NCBI GenBank assembly: GCA_009840525.1 | Contig: VXNP01000109.1 | Span: 1-64,000 of the forward strand | DNA length: 64,000 nucleotides | Source of the DNA: Gammaproteobacteria bacterium | GTDB taxonomy: Bacteria > Gemmatimonadota > Gemmatimonadetes > Longimicrobiales > Gaopeijiaceae | Direction of reading: 5' to 3' | The notes under the pieces: model-generated | Told to the model about the DNA's origin: nothing | Databases searched by the model: none | What the model saw: the letters and a program-made list of their open reading frames with translations, nothing else | Program-made: the position numbers and the translations under genes | Shown here: one piece after another, positions 39,020 through 47,094 of the stretch | How positions within the stretch are numbered: the stretch's first letter is position 1 | How the letters are laid out: each line of letters opens with the position of its first letter

Positions 39020-41203
39020 CTACCCCGCCAGCGGGTCGGGCCGCAACTGGAACTGGAGGACCTTGCTGGGCGTGCCTCTGCCGCCTTCCATGTGGAACGG
39101 CGCGCGCGTGCTCACGGTCGCCCACAGCCCCCGGCCCTTCCAGCCCCCGTCCGGATCGTCGATCCGACCGTCCAGCCACTTGGTGTAGAAGCCGAGCGGA
39201 TACGGGACGCGCAGCACGACCCACTCCCCGTCCACGAGGGCGAGCAGCCCTTCGGAGGCGTTGCCGGTGTTGATTGGCACGTTCTCGCCCAGCCCGAAGA
39301 CGTTGAACTGATCGACCCACGTGTAGTAGCTCGCCTCGGCGCTCCCCGGCGCGGTCACGCCCCCGATCTGCGGGAGCGGCTCCCGATGGAAGGTCCAGCC
39401 CTCAGGGCAGTGCTGGCCGGTGGCCTCGGGACCGTTGAGCGGGCCCGTGCACTTCGTGCGGTCGAAGCTGGCCATGTGCCCGCTGGCGAGCGCCACCCAC
39501 ATGACCCCGTTGCGGTCTATGTCCCCGCCGCGGGGCGAGAACCCATTGATGGGCGCGCCGGTCTCGTCGAGGGGCAGCTCGTAGAGTTCGGCGAGGGCCG
39601 TCGCCGGGGGGTTCGGGCCCGGATCCAGCCGCACGATCGCGCCCGGATAGCCGAGTGACGTCGCCCAGACTGACCCGTCCGGCGCGGGCGCCACAGAGTA
39701 GAAGCCGGCCACGACCCTCTTGTCCATCGTTGGATCGACAGGCTCGTTGGGCTCGACGTAATCGTCCCGCTGGCCGTTGCCGTTGGTGTCGAGGATGAGC
39801 GCGGTCCAGCCCTGCGAAGCCTCCTCGTCACCGGTTTCCTCGAACATCCTCGTGTTGAGCCAGCCCACGACCTGTCCGCCGCCGCTGGTCCAGAGCGTGT
39901 TGTCCTCATCCTCGGCGAACATGAGGTGGTGCGTGCTGAAGCAGGTGCGGATGTGGGTGAGCTCCTGCGTCTCCGGATCCCACAGCTGCAGGTGGCGCCG
40001 GGCGCTGTTCGTCGGGAAGAGTTGTGCCGAAGGGTGGTCCGATCGCTCGCGGCAGAAGTCGGGATTCTCCGGGGGAGCCACCGTCGACGTGAGCCAGAGC
40101 CGTCCCCGCTCGTCGAGCATCGGGTTGTGAACGTTGTTCTTGCTCGTCCAGATCACCTCGTCTCCCCAATAGGGTGACGGCTCGGGCATGCCCGGACCCG
40201 ACGCGGGCTGCGTGCTCGGATCGCGGACCGTGAGAGGGATTTGCGTCGCGGCGTGGCCCACCGGATCCAGGACCGGCACGTAGTCCGCGCTGGCCTCCAG
40301 CGCCCCGTAGATGGGCCCATAGGCGTTGACCGTGGGATCGCGCCGGTCGGTGGAAACCTCGTCGTGGAGGTAGGCCCTCGGATCGGCCCAGTCCCACAGC
40401 GTGACGACCACGTTGCGCTCGATGCCCGCGGGCCGCGGAGGCGCCTCCGCCGGTACCTCGCCCGCGGCGATGCGATCGGTCCAGTCGGCGAACATCTCGA
40501 GCATCCGCTGCCGGCCCATGCGGTCGAAGCCGCCGCTCATCCCCGCGCCGGCCTGTCCCGACTTGATGCGCCGGTCCCACGCGGCCACGGAGGAAGCGAA
40601 CTCGCCCAGTTCCGCCGGGATGTTCCGTGTGCCGAGGCCGCCCATCTGATGGCACGCCGTGCAGTTGCCGGACTTCAGGAGCCGCATGAGCTGCGCCTGG
40701 TGCTCGAGGTTGGGCGAGATCCCGTTGCCCTCGTCGCCAGTGCCCGGGAACTCATGCTCCTCCGGCACCTGGAGCAGCGACAGCCAGTACCCCGCGGGAT
40801 AGTATTCCGCGGCTGCTCGGGCATCGGGCGCCGGGGCCGCCGTCAGGTTCAGATCCGCGCCGGGCGAGACGCGGACCTTTTCCGAATCGACCAGACCGTA
40901 GCCGCGCACCCAGACGTCGTAGCTGGCGTCGGGAAGGTCGGGGATCAGATACCGCCCCTCGTCGTCGGTCACCACGATCCGGGCGAAGCGGGTGGGAAGG
41001 TCGAGCGTCTCCGCGATGACCCAGACGCCGGCCTCGGGCCCGTTCGCGCCGGTCACGACGCCGCTGATGTCGGTGGCGTCGGTGGAGGGTGCATCCGCGG
41101 CGGGTTCGCACGCGGTGAGTGCGGCGAGGGTGGCCAAGGCCGCGAGGACACCCGCGGTCGAGATCCGGGGATTCATCATCCGTGAGTGCGTCCGATTCCT
41201 CAT
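39020..41203 (-). CDS. lipoprotein with regulatory-like sandwich, single haem c site and propeller
   Basis: About 727 residues. The lipobox is ALTACEP. Next comes a CarboxypepD_reg-like sandwich (ISGVVTGANGPEAGVWVIAE, DDEGRYLIPDLPDASYDVWV), then a c-type haem site CTACH in LKSGNCTACHQMGGLG, with MGRQRMLEMF offering a methionine. The C-terminal 400 residues resemble virginiamycin-lyase-like propellers (PAPDGSVWATSLGYPGAIVRL, DIDRNGVMWVAL). ATG 41203 is used because GGGAGAA lies 6 bases upstream. It could pass electrons in the periplasm or act as a haem-containing binding protein. Such fusions recur in marine bacteria, but I know no defined function. Confidence 0.75.
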   Translation of the reverse strand: MRNRTHSRMMNPRISTAGVLAALATLAALTACEPAADAPSTDATDISGVVTGANGPEAGVWVIAETLDLPTRFARIVVTDDEGRYLIPDLPDASYDVWVRGYGLVDSEKVRVSPGADLNLTAAPAPDARAAAEYYPAGYWLSLLQVPEEHEFPGTGDEGNGISPNLEHQAQLMRLLKSGNCTACHQMGGLGTRNIPAELGEFASSVAAWDRRIKSGQAGAGMSGGFDRMGRQRMLEMFADWTDRIAAGEVPAEAPPRPAGIERNVVVTLWDWADPRAYLHDEVSTDRRDPTVNAYGPIYGALEASADYVPVLDPVGHAATQIPLTVRDPSTQPASGPGMPEPSPYWGDEVIWTSKNNVHNPMLDERGRLWLTSTVAPPENPDFCRERSDHPSAQLFPTNSARRHLQLWDPETQELTHIRTCFSTHHLMFAEDEDNTLWTSGGGQVVGWLNTRMFEETGDEEASQGWTALILDTNGNGQRDDYVEPNEPVDPTMDKRVVAGFYSVAPAPDGSVWATSLGYPGAIVRLDPGPNPPATALAELYELPLDETGAPINGFSPRGGDIDRNGVMWVALASGHMASFDRTKCTGPLNGPEATGQHCPEGWTFHREPLPQIGGVTAPGSAEASYYTWVDQFNVFGLGENVPINTGNASEGLLALVDGEWVVLRVPYPLGFYTKWLDGRIDDPDGGWKGRGLWATVSTRAPFHMEGGRGTPSKVLQFQLRPDPLAG

Positions 41204-41255
41204 GTCACTTCTCCCGCTCAGGCATCCCGAGACCGTCAACTCGGGTACTCTGACT

Positions 41256-41286
41256 GATAGGACGGAGGCTGATACCGGGCCAGTGC
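41256..41286 (-). promoter_or_regulatory. shared upstream element, copy 1
   Basis: A 31-base block (reading GATAGGACGG to GGGCCAGTGC on the plus strand) lies 53 bases before the start of the haem/propeller lipoprotein. It matches 26 of 31 bases of a block at the same relative place before the VCBS-repeat gene (43823-43853). Both genes also share CTGAGCGGGAG in the ribosome-site region. A common promoter or operator is likely. Confidence 0.55.
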
Positions 41287-41351
41287 GTTCCCGCGGAGAT
41301 TCTGCCGCAGCCCACGGGATCAGTCATGACTGTCGATGTGACAGACAGGCC

Positions 41352-41855
41352 CTACTCGCTGTCTCCCGCTCGCTTTCGGGTCTGCCCCGGCGGACGAATC
41401 CGATAGGAAGCGCTGGGTTCCGGCCTGTCGGTCAGGAGTCCCGGCAGTGGACCCTCCGACTGCCGCTGCACGTAGCTGAGTGCCGCGCGCGCCAACAGGC
41501 CGGAGCGCGACTGCCCTTCGCGGACCGCCGCCTGATCCACGATGGCCAGCACTCGCTCCGGCAACGTGATGTTGATGCGCCGACTCTTGCTGGAGAGCTT
41601 CGAAATGTCCACGTGGACGATGGCCCAAACGCCACCTTGGTAGTCCTCGTTCGCCTGGTGTTCTTCGATCGAGGCCCGTAGCGGCACCGGTTCCCCGTCC
41701 ATCAGCAGCCCTTCGATATGGCATGCGATCGCTTCGCGGGCGGACTCGATTGCCTCGTCCAGCGTGTCACCGGCCGAGAAACAGCCGGGAAGATCCGGCA
41801 CGGTGACCCCGTACCCGCTGCACGAGTCCTTGTGGATCACGATCGGGAAGCGCAT
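41352..41855 (-). CDS. hicB: HicB-family antitoxin with C-terminal ribbon-helix-helix
   Basis: A 167-residue antitoxin. The N-terminal half is the degenerate RNase-H-like HicB domain (GYGVTVPDLPGCFSAGDTLD, EAREAI-type helix, LLMDGEPVP). The C-terminal part RRINITLPERVLAIVDQAA and GQSRSGLLARAALSYV is a CopG/Arc-type ribbon-helix-helix that should bind the operator at 42050-42068. The ATG at 41855 shares its A with the hicA stop codon (TGATG). A longer frame open upstream to 42167 merely runs antiparallel to hicA in another frame. It should neutralise HicA and repress the pair. Confidence 0.88.
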   Translation of the reverse strand: MRFPIVIHKDSCSGYGVTVPDLPGCFSAGDTLDEAIESAREAIACHIEGLLMDGEPVPLRASIEEHQANEDYQGGVWAIVHVDISKLSSKSRRINITLPERVLAIVDQAAVREGQSRSGLLARAALSYVQRQSEGPLPGLLTDRPEPSASYRIRPPGQTRKRAGDSE

Positions 41856-42049
41856 CAGCGGTCCTGCCACTTCCAGTTGGCTTGCCGATAGATGCTGCGA
41901 AGCGTCCCGATCGGGATGTCCTTGCTGGGGTGTTTCACCGTAACTCGACCGGACTTCTCGGGATGAACGAATTGGTGGTGGCTTCCACGGGTGTTGCGGA
42001 GCGTCCAGCCATCCGCCAGCAGTTTGCGAATGATCTGCCTGCTCGACAT
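41855..42049 (-). CDS. hicA: HicA-family mRNA interferase toxin
   Basis: A 64-residue toxin, the usual HicA length: MSSRQIIRKLLADGWTLRN, then the conserved GSHHQFVHP with the catalytic histidine, and VKHPSKDIPIGTLRSIYRQA. The dsRBD-like fold cleaves mRNA. ATG 42049 starts right at the edge of a 19-base palindrome and there is no ribosome site in front of it; the promoter geometry places the transcript start at or next to the ATG. It is the first gene of the hicAB pair, toxin first as is usual for this family. Confidence 0.9.
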   Translation of the reverse strand: MSSRQIIRKLLADGWTLRNTRGSHHQFVHPEKSGRVTVKHPSKDIPIGTLRSIYRQANWKWQDR

Positions 42050-42068
42050 GATGTGTATCATACACATC
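42050..42068 (-). promoter_or_regulatory. palindromic hicAB operator
   Basis: GATGTGTATCATACACATC is a 19-base palindrome with only the central base unpaired. It touches the hicA start codon and covers the -10 box, so binding of the HicB ribbon-helix-helix would block RNA polymerase directly. Confidence 0.75.
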
Positions 42069-42085
42069 ACCGGCGGCGTTCTCAA
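42057..42085 (-). promoter_or_regulatory. hicAB sigma-70-type promoter
   Basis: On the minus strand TTGAGA (42085-42080) and TATGAT (42062-42057) are separated by exactly 17 bases. Transcription would start about 7 bases further on, at 42049-42050, which is the A of the hicA ATG or the base before it, giving a leaderless message. Confidence 0.7.
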
Positions 42086-42155
42086 GGCGGAGTGACGCCA
42101 GATGAGCCCAGTGGTGGTAGATTTCCCAAGGTCCAACTACTAGGAGAAGCTCATC

Positions 42156-42224
42156 ATGGCCATGCACAACCCGCCACGTGACCGTACGCAGGAGATCACG
42201 GTCGAGCGCTTCGTGGCGGCGTGA
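42156..42224 (+). CDS. small ORF of 22 codons, possible higA remnant or leader peptide
   Basis: ATG 42156 has a good ribosome site (TAGGAG, 9 bases) and encodes MAMHNPPRDRTQEITVERF plus a few residues before a TGA that overlaps the GTG start of the DUF1801 gene (GTGA). The first seven residues equal the usual beginning of HigA antitoxins (MHNPPHPGE), but the helix-turn-helix is missing. It may be a decayed antitoxin end or a short upstream frame that couples translation of the next gene. Confidence 0.4.
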   Translation: MAMHNPPRDRTQEITVERFVAA

Positions 42225-42628
42225 AGCCCAAACTCCTCTCGGGCGGCAACCCCCAGATTCCCAAGGCCGATGGCGATGCGCCCGTACAGGCCTATATCGC
42301 CGCCATGCCGGGCTGGAAGCACGATGTCGGCCGCTATCTCGACACCCTTGTCGAGCGGTGCGTGCCCAGCGTGCGCAAGGCGGTCCGATGGAACACGCCC
42401 TTCTACGGCATCGACGACCAGGGCTGGTTCCTCGCCTATCACTGCTTCACGAAGTACGTGAAGGTGACCTTCCTCAACGGCGGCTCGCTGCGTCCCCTTC
42501 CGCCGGTGACTTCAAAGTACGAGCACGTGCGCTACTTCCACATCCACGAGGACGATGAGCCGGACGAGGATGTCCTGGTGAGCTGGATCAAACAGGCGTC
42601 AGCGCTGCCCGGAGAGCAGACCTTCTAG
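42221..42628 (+). CDS. DUF1801 (YdhG-like) protein
   Basis: A 135-residue protein starting at GTG 42221. It has the DUF1801 pattern: VQAYIAAMPGWKHDVGRYLD, CVPSVRKAVRWNTPFYGI, then FTKYVKVTFLNGGSL and a C-terminal helix with SWIKQA. Members are small soluble proteins of unknown function, sometimes compared with iron chaperone-like YdhG. It begins inside the stop of a 22-codon reading frame, and its end overlaps the VCBS gene's end by 4 bases on the opposite strand. Confidence 0.82.
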   Translation: MKPKLLSGGNPQIPKADGDAPVQAYIAAMPGWKHDVGRYLDTLVERCVPSVRKAVRWNTPFYGIDDQGWFLAYHCFTKYVKVTFLNGGSLRPLPPVTSKYEHVRYFHIHEDDEPDEDVLVSWIKQASALPGEQTF

Positions 42629-43776
42629 TCCCGTCCAGCCGCCACGTTCGCAAAGAGGCCGTTCGGCGCCCCTGAATTCGCGGTCACGATATCCGGAAAC
42701 CCGTCGCCGTTCAGATCCCCCACACCCAGCCCGTAGGTTGAGCAGTCCGCGCACCCGAAACGGAACTCGTGGAACGCCGGGAGTTCGCCGCTCCCGTTGA
42801 AGTAGACCGCGTTCTGCGCGCCCACGTTCGCAACGACGATGTCCGGATCCCCATCGAGATCCAGGTCCGCGAGGTGGACCGCGTAACTCTCGTCGTCGTC
42901 CCGCCCGAATGGCAGGCTGCGCTCGAACCCGCCGGACCCGTCACCGAAGTACACGGCGTTCGACTCGCCGATGTTCGCCGTCACGATGTCGAGGACCCCG
43001 TCGCCGTCCACATCGCCCACAGCCACACCGCGCGTCTCGTCGCTCCCGGTCCCGTATCCGCTCACCCGCTCGAAGCTGCCGCCGTCGTTCCAGTGGATGG
43101 TGTTCGCCCCACCGTCCCGGTTGGCGAGGACGAGATCCGGGTCCCCGTCGCGGTCGAGGTCCGCGGCGACCACGTCGATGGTAGAGTCGTCTCCGGCGCC
43201 GAACGGCGTTCCCTTGCCGAAGGCCCCCGAACCGTCTCCATGGAAGATGAAGTTCTGGCGGGCCCGGTTGACCACCAGGATGTCAACGTGCCCATCGCTG
43301 TCCAGATCGGCCAGCGTCAGGCTTCGCGTGGAACTTGGCGTGCCGAAGGTGGCTCCGGCCTCGAAGCGGCCGGTTCCATCGTTGAAGAAGATGAGGCTCC
43401 GCGTGCGGTCGTTCCCCACCGCGACATCCAGGTCTCCGTCGCCATCGAAGTCGGCGAGCGGGACGGCATAGCTGCCCGCCTCTTCCTCACCCAACCGCCG
43501 CGCCAGCGTGAAGGCGGCGTTCCCGTCGTTCAGGTAGACGCGGTTCTGCTCGGGCCAGTGGCGGCCGTTGGCGACGACCACGTCGAGCGCCCCGTCGGCG
43601 TTCACATCGCCCAGACTCACCGAGGCCGTCAGCTCGCTGCCTCCGCCGAGCGACCGGAGTGGGCGGAACGTCCGCTCCTGCGCGTCGAGCGGGGTCACAG
43701 CGAGCGGGGACGCGAGGATGGCGGCGGTGAGCAGCGCAAGGCAGCGTTCCCGAACGAGCATCGTCGAATCCCTCAT
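42625..43776 (-). CDS. secreted FG-GAP/VCBS repeat protein
   Basis: A 383-residue protein with a signal peptide ending near TPLDAQ and GGGAGGGG upstream of ATG 43776. It consists of about seven repeats of roughly 50 residues, each with a calcium-loop motif such as DVNADGALDVVVANG, DFDGDGDLDVAVGND, DLDSDGHVDILVVN and DLDLDGDPDIVVAN. The repeats fold into an integrin-alpha-like seven-bladed propeller. It has no enzyme domain, so adhesion or binding is likely. Its promoter region resembles that of the haem/propeller lipoprotein at 39020-41203. Confidence 0.87.
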   Translation of the reverse strand: MRDSTMLVRERCLALLTAAILASPLAVTPLDAQERTFRPLRSLGGGSELTASVSLGDVNADGALDVVVANGRHWPEQNRVYLNDGNAAFTLARRLGEEEAGSYAVPLADFDGDGDLDVAVGNDRTRSLIFFNDGTGRFEAGATFGTPSSTRSLTLADLDSDGHVDILVVNRARQNFIFHGDGSGAFGKGTPFGAGDDSTIDVVAADLDRDGDPDLVLANRDGGANTIHWNDGGSFERVSGYGTGSDETRGVAVGDVDGDGVLDIVTANIGESNAVYFGDGSGGFERSLPFGRDDDESYAVHLADLDLDGDPDIVVANVGAQNAVYFNGSGELPAFHEFRFGCADCSTYGLGVGDLNGDGFPDIVTANSGAPNGLFANVAAGRD

Positions 43777-43822
43777 TTCCCCCCTCCCGCTCAGTCCTGT
43801 CCGAGCCAGCGATCCTCGAATG

Positions 43823-43853
43823 GATAGGACGGGGCTGGATATCGGGCCAGTGC
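43823..43853 (-). promoter_or_regulatory. shared upstream element, copy 2
   Basis: This 31-base block, 47 bases before the VCBS gene start, matches 26 of 31 bases of the block at 41256-41286 before the haem/propeller lipoprotein. The two 5' regions also share the ribosome-site word CTGAGCGGGAG. Confidence 0.55.
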
Positions 43854-43927
43854 CGCGCGCCCTTCGCGGCGTTGTCCGCCAGAATCAAGCCCATGTGGCG
43901 GACAAGTGATCCCTCTGCCCCGGTGTG

Positions 43928-45454
43928 CTACGCGTTCGCCTTCCCTGGCCTCAACAGCAATGCAATGGCGATGGCGAGGGCCGCAACCAACCCTCCGACG
44001 ACAAAGGCATCGTCGAGTGCGCCGCCCAAAGCCGTCGTGAAGTACCGACTCACGCTCTCAGCGGCCTGCGCGCCACGCGGCAGCTCCATTGCCGTCGAGT
44101 CGAGAACCGGTCCGGCCAGCGCCATCGACTCCATCCAGCCGTCGGGAAGCTGGACGCGCAGCGACTCGGGGAGGACATCCAGGAACCGCGAGGACGTGCG
44201 CTGCGCAACCACGGCGCCCATGACGGCCACGCCCACCGTGCCTCCCACCGATCTCTGAAACTGCACTGCTGCCGTGGCGGCACCGATGTTCGCATGCGCA
44301 ACCGTGTTCTGTACCGCAACCGTGAATACCGACGTCACGCCGCCGATCCCGATGCCCATCACCAGGATGTACGCGAGGGCAATGGCAACGCCGGTTTCGG
44401 GGGTCAGGGTCGAAAGCGCCAGCATCCCGGTCGCGGCGAGCGCCGTGCTGGACAAAGCCAACGCGCGCTGGCTCACGCCTGACCGAGATAGGAGCTGTCC
44501 CGACGTTGCGGCGCCAAGGACGATGCCCAGCATGATCGGGGCAAGAAAAGCGCCGCTTTGCGCGGCGGATGTCCCCTGCACCGCCTGAAAGAAGAGCGGT
44601 ATGAAGAGGATGCCTCCGAACATCATGAACCCGATCAGGAACATGGCCGAGACGGACACGAGCACGGTTCGGTTTCGATAGATGTCCAGGGGCACGATCG
44701 GCCACGCCGCCCTGGACTCGATGGCCATGAAGAGACCGGTGACCGCCAGTCCGAAGACAAGGAGCCCGATCACCTGCCAGGAACCCCACGGATACAGGAC
44801 GCCTCCCGCCGAGAGGGCGACGAGCACGGACATCGTGGCTACGACGAGCCCCGCGATTCCCGCATGGTCGATCGCCGGGCGTGGGCCGGGCGGGCGCGCG
44901 GGACGGGGATAGGACCGCGCGAGCCGGGCGAACACCGCCAGCCCGACCGGGACGTTGACAAGGAACGCCCAGCCCCAGTGCACTCGGTCAACGACTACCC
45001 CGCCCACCAACGGTCCCGCGACGGCCGCCAGGCCGAAGACGGCGCCCGCGAGGCCGTGGTACCTGCCGCGATCCTCCGGGGGAGCCAGATCTCCGGCGGC
45101 GGCGATGGCGTTGACCAGGATCACACCGCCCCCGGTGCCCTGCAGGGCGCGGAAGGCGATGAGCTGGTTCATGGACTGGCTCAAGCCGACAAGAACCGAA
45201 GCGAGTGTGAAGGCCGCGATGCCGACCAGAAACATGACCCGGCGACCGTAGAGGTCGGCGAGCCTGCCCGCTATCGGCATGACCGTCGTCGACGTCACCA
45301 TGTAGGACGTGGACGCCCAGGCGTACCTGTCGAACCCCCCCAGGTCGGCGATGGCTGCCGGCAGCACGGTGCTTACGATCGTGTTTCCCATGGCGGCCAG
45401 AAAGAGCGCTGCCATCGCGCCGTGGAGCGCGCGTCGGTGTTGGTCGGGGCTCAC
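43928..45454 (-). CDS. MFS exporter of the DHA2 (EmrB/QacA) family
   Basis: About 508 residues with 14 predicted helices. Family motifs are present: GNTIVSTVLPAAIADLGG in helix 1, the loop motif GRLADLYGRRVMFLVGI, RALQGTGGG in helix 4 and GPLVGGVVVDRVHWGWAFLVNVP in helix 5. It should export drugs or other hydrophobic compounds with protons. The start is uncertain: the frame is open into the upstream dctM-like repeat (GTG 45478, 45457 or 45454) and ATG 45415 would still keep helix 1. Before the island inserted, this gene probably lay directly behind dctM. Confidence 0.86.
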   Translation of the reverse strand: MSPDQHRRALHGAMAALFLAAMGNTIVSTVLPAAIADLGGFDRYAWASTSYMVTSTTVMPIAGRLADLYGRRVMFLVGIAAFTLASVLVGLSQSMNQLIAFRALQGTGGGVILVNAIAAAGDLAPPEDRGRYHGLAGAVFGLAAVAGPLVGGVVVDRVHWGWAFLVNVPVGLAVFARLARSYPRPARPPGPRPAIDHAGIAGLVVATMSVLVALSAGGVLYPWGSWQVIGLLVFGLAVTGLFMAIESRAAWPIVPLDIYRNRTVLVSVSAMFLIGFMMFGGILFIPLFFQAVQGTSAAQSGAFLAPIMLGIVLGAATSGQLLSRSGVSQRALALSSTALAATGMLALSTLTPETGVAIALAYILVMGIGIGGVTSVFTVAVQNTVAHANIGAATAAVQFQRSVGGTVGVAVMGAVVAQRTSSRFLDVLPESLRVQLPDGWMESMALAGPVLDSTAMELPRGAQAAESVSRYFTTALGGALDDAFVVGGLVAALAIAIALLLRPGKANA

Positions 45455-45498
45455 CACCCCAGCACCGCCGGCAGCCACAACACCACCCCCGGCACAAG
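45450..45498 (-). repeat. 49-bp direct repeat A, displaced dctM 3' end
   Basis: On the minus strand this stretch encodes LVPGVVLWLP-A-VLGW and a stop, the end of a DctM permease with no gene in front of it. It matches 45 of 49 bases of the real dctM end at 50328-50376, in the same orientation. Three of the four differences are silent in the dctM frame, so this copy diverged while coding. It begins 5 bases beyond the methyltransferase stop codon and is read into by the MFS frame. Confidence 0.8.
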
Positions 45499-45502
45499 GC
45501 TT

Positions 45503-46495
45503 CTAGCGACCATCGACCGCCAGTCGCGCCCTCCCGAACAAGCCAGTGGTCTCATCCAGGAACCTGCGGCGGGCCAAGTCCAGGTATTCCGGGTCCACCT
45601 CCACGCCGACACTGTTTCTTCCAGCCCGGGCCGCAGCCACCGAAGTCGTTCCGGTCCCGAGAAACGGATCGAGCACGGTGTCGCCGACGAACGAGAACAT
45701 CCGGACCAGCCGAGTCGCCAGTTCCACCGGGTAGGGTGCGGGATGGTCTCGCGTGGACGCCCCCGGAATCGTCCAGATCTGCCGGAACCACTCGCGGTGA
45801 TCAGCTGCGGAGATCAGGCTCAGCACCCGCGCGGCGGGCGACGGACTCCGGTAGCCTCCGGGCTTCCTCTGCATGAGGATGAACTCGATGTCGTTCTTGA
45901 TGACGGCGTTGGGCTCGTAGGGCTTCCCCAGAAAGCCGCCCGCACCGCTCATCTCGAAGCGCGCGTTGGCGATCTTGTGCCAGATGATCGGCGCGAGGTT
46001 GTCGAACCCGAGCCTCCGGCACGACTCCTGGATGCTCGCGTGAAGCGGAACCACGACGTGGCGACCATGCCGGCGCCGAGACAGGCAGACATCGCCGACG
46101 ACGACGATCAGCCTCCCGCCGGGGACGAGAACCCTGTGGCATTCGCGCCACGCCCGAGCAAGCTCCGCGACGAATAGATCGTAGTCGCCAACCGCTCCGA
46201 GCTGGTCCTCCCCCTCGTTGTACTCCTTGAGAGTCCAATAGGGCGGAGAGGTGACGATCAGATGGACGGACCCGTCGGCAAGCGCCGACAGGTCGCGAGC
46301 GTCGCCTCGGAGGATGCGATGATTGGACGACACTTCCTCGACGGCCGCCGCCACCCTCGCCGAGTCCGCGGCGTCCCTCGCCATGCCGGGGAGCGCAGTC
46401 TTCAGCGACTCATCGGACAGGATCAGGTCCGGGAGATGCCTCTCTACGAGGGCCTCGAGCTCCGCGCCTCGGACGACCGTATTCGTCGGCGTCAT
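45503..46495 (-). CDS. type II DNA methyltransferase (beta-class, N4-cytosine or N6-adenine)
   Basis: A 330-residue amino-methyltransferase. The catalytic motif IV is TSPPYW (Ser83-Pro-Pro-Tyr86) and the AdoMet motif DPFLGTGTTSVAAARAGR comes near the C-terminus (about 276-293); this order, catalysis first, defines the beta class. SPPY favours N4-cytosine, but N6-adenine cannot be excluded. A target-recognition region lies between them (about 120-250). The N-terminal 55 residues are an extension not needed for catalysis. Its ATG overlaps the stop of the nuclease gene by 4 bases (ATGA), and its own stop lies 5 bases from direct repeat A. Confidence 0.88.
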   Translation of the reverse strand: MTPTNTVVRGAELEALVERHLPDLILSDESLKTALPGMARDAADSARVAAAVEEVSSNHRILRGDARDLSALADGSVHLIVTSPPYWTLKEYNEGEDQLGAVGDYDLFVAELARAWRECHRVLVPGGRLIVVVGDVCLSRRRHGRHVVVPLHASIQESCRRLGFDNLAPIIWHKIANARFEMSGAGGFLGKPYEPNAVIKNDIEFILMQRKPGGYRSPSPAARVLSLISAADHREWFRQIWTIPGASTRDHPAPYPVELATRLVRMFSFVGDTVLDPFLGTGTTSVAAARAGRNSVGVEVDPEYLDLARRRFLDETTGLFGRARLAVDGR

Positions 46496-47094
46496 GGGCG
46501 GCGCTCCAAGATCGGGTTCCGCTCCCGGACATGAGCGACAAGCCGATCGAAGAACGGGCCGACATCGTCAACGCCCGAGACGATCCGGGGGCCGTCCGAG
46601 AAATCGACTTCCAGAAACAGCGATGCCTCGATCATCCCGATGCTCCACGAAGGCGGCTTTCGGTCAGAGAGCCGTGTGATGCGACGCTTGAGCAGTTCCC
46701 CCCAGGTGGTGCCGTGAAGCCTGCTGTGGGCGTCCTCGGCGACGTTGAACAGCATAACGTAACCCGTCACGATCTCCGGCGAGTACATCTGCAGGTTCGT
46801 CACCTCGCCCATCATGTCGTCGAGTCGATTCGGAACGGTTCCGCCGAGGTTCTTGAGGAGCGATTTCAGCGAGATGGCGAGACGAGGCTTCTGGTCCAGC
46901 GTCCAGGCCACGTCCCAGGACTTTTCACGACCGCCGCCCGGCAGCTTGGCCTCCGCTACCGCCCCTTCGAGTCCGCGCTTCGCCAGTTCCTCGATGCAGA
47001 ACCGGGCCAGGCTGTCGAGCCGCTTCGTCGATGTCGCCTTGCCCTCCGTGACGGCGATCTGGTAGAGGGAGTTGACGGCGTCCTGGATGGTCAT
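46492..47094 (-). CDS. putative type II restriction endonuclease
   Basis: A 200-residue protein translationally coupled to the methyltransferase. A PD-(D/E)xK-like core can be read as Asp61 (KSWDVAW) followed by a strand ending in ISLK77, with a serine in place of the common Glu/Asp; Glu48 (AEAK) could supply an acid. The following KNLGGTVPNRLDDMMGEVTN and LQMYSPEIVTGYVMLF resemble restriction enzymes that check a substrate duplex with N-R-x-x-x-x-x-G residues. Position and coupling are the strongest evidence. The recognition sequence is unknown. No ribosome site is seen before ATG 47094. Confidence 0.65.
   Translation of the reverse strand: MTIQDAVNSLYQIAVTEGKATSTKRLDSLARFCIEELAKRGLEGAVAEAKLPGGGREKSWDVAWTLDQKPRLAISLKSLLKNLGGTVPNRLDDMMGEVTNLQMYSPEIVTGYVMLFNVAEDAHSRLHGTTWGELLKRRITRLSDRKPPSWSIGMIEASLFLEVDFSDGPRIVSGVDDVGPFFDRLVAHVRERNPILERRP

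Noticed and set aside
41856-42167. hicB read as one long gene including the stretch over hicA
   Set aside because: The HicB domain begins at ATG 41855 and hicA has the full 64-residue HicA sequence in another frame with the normal TGATG junction.
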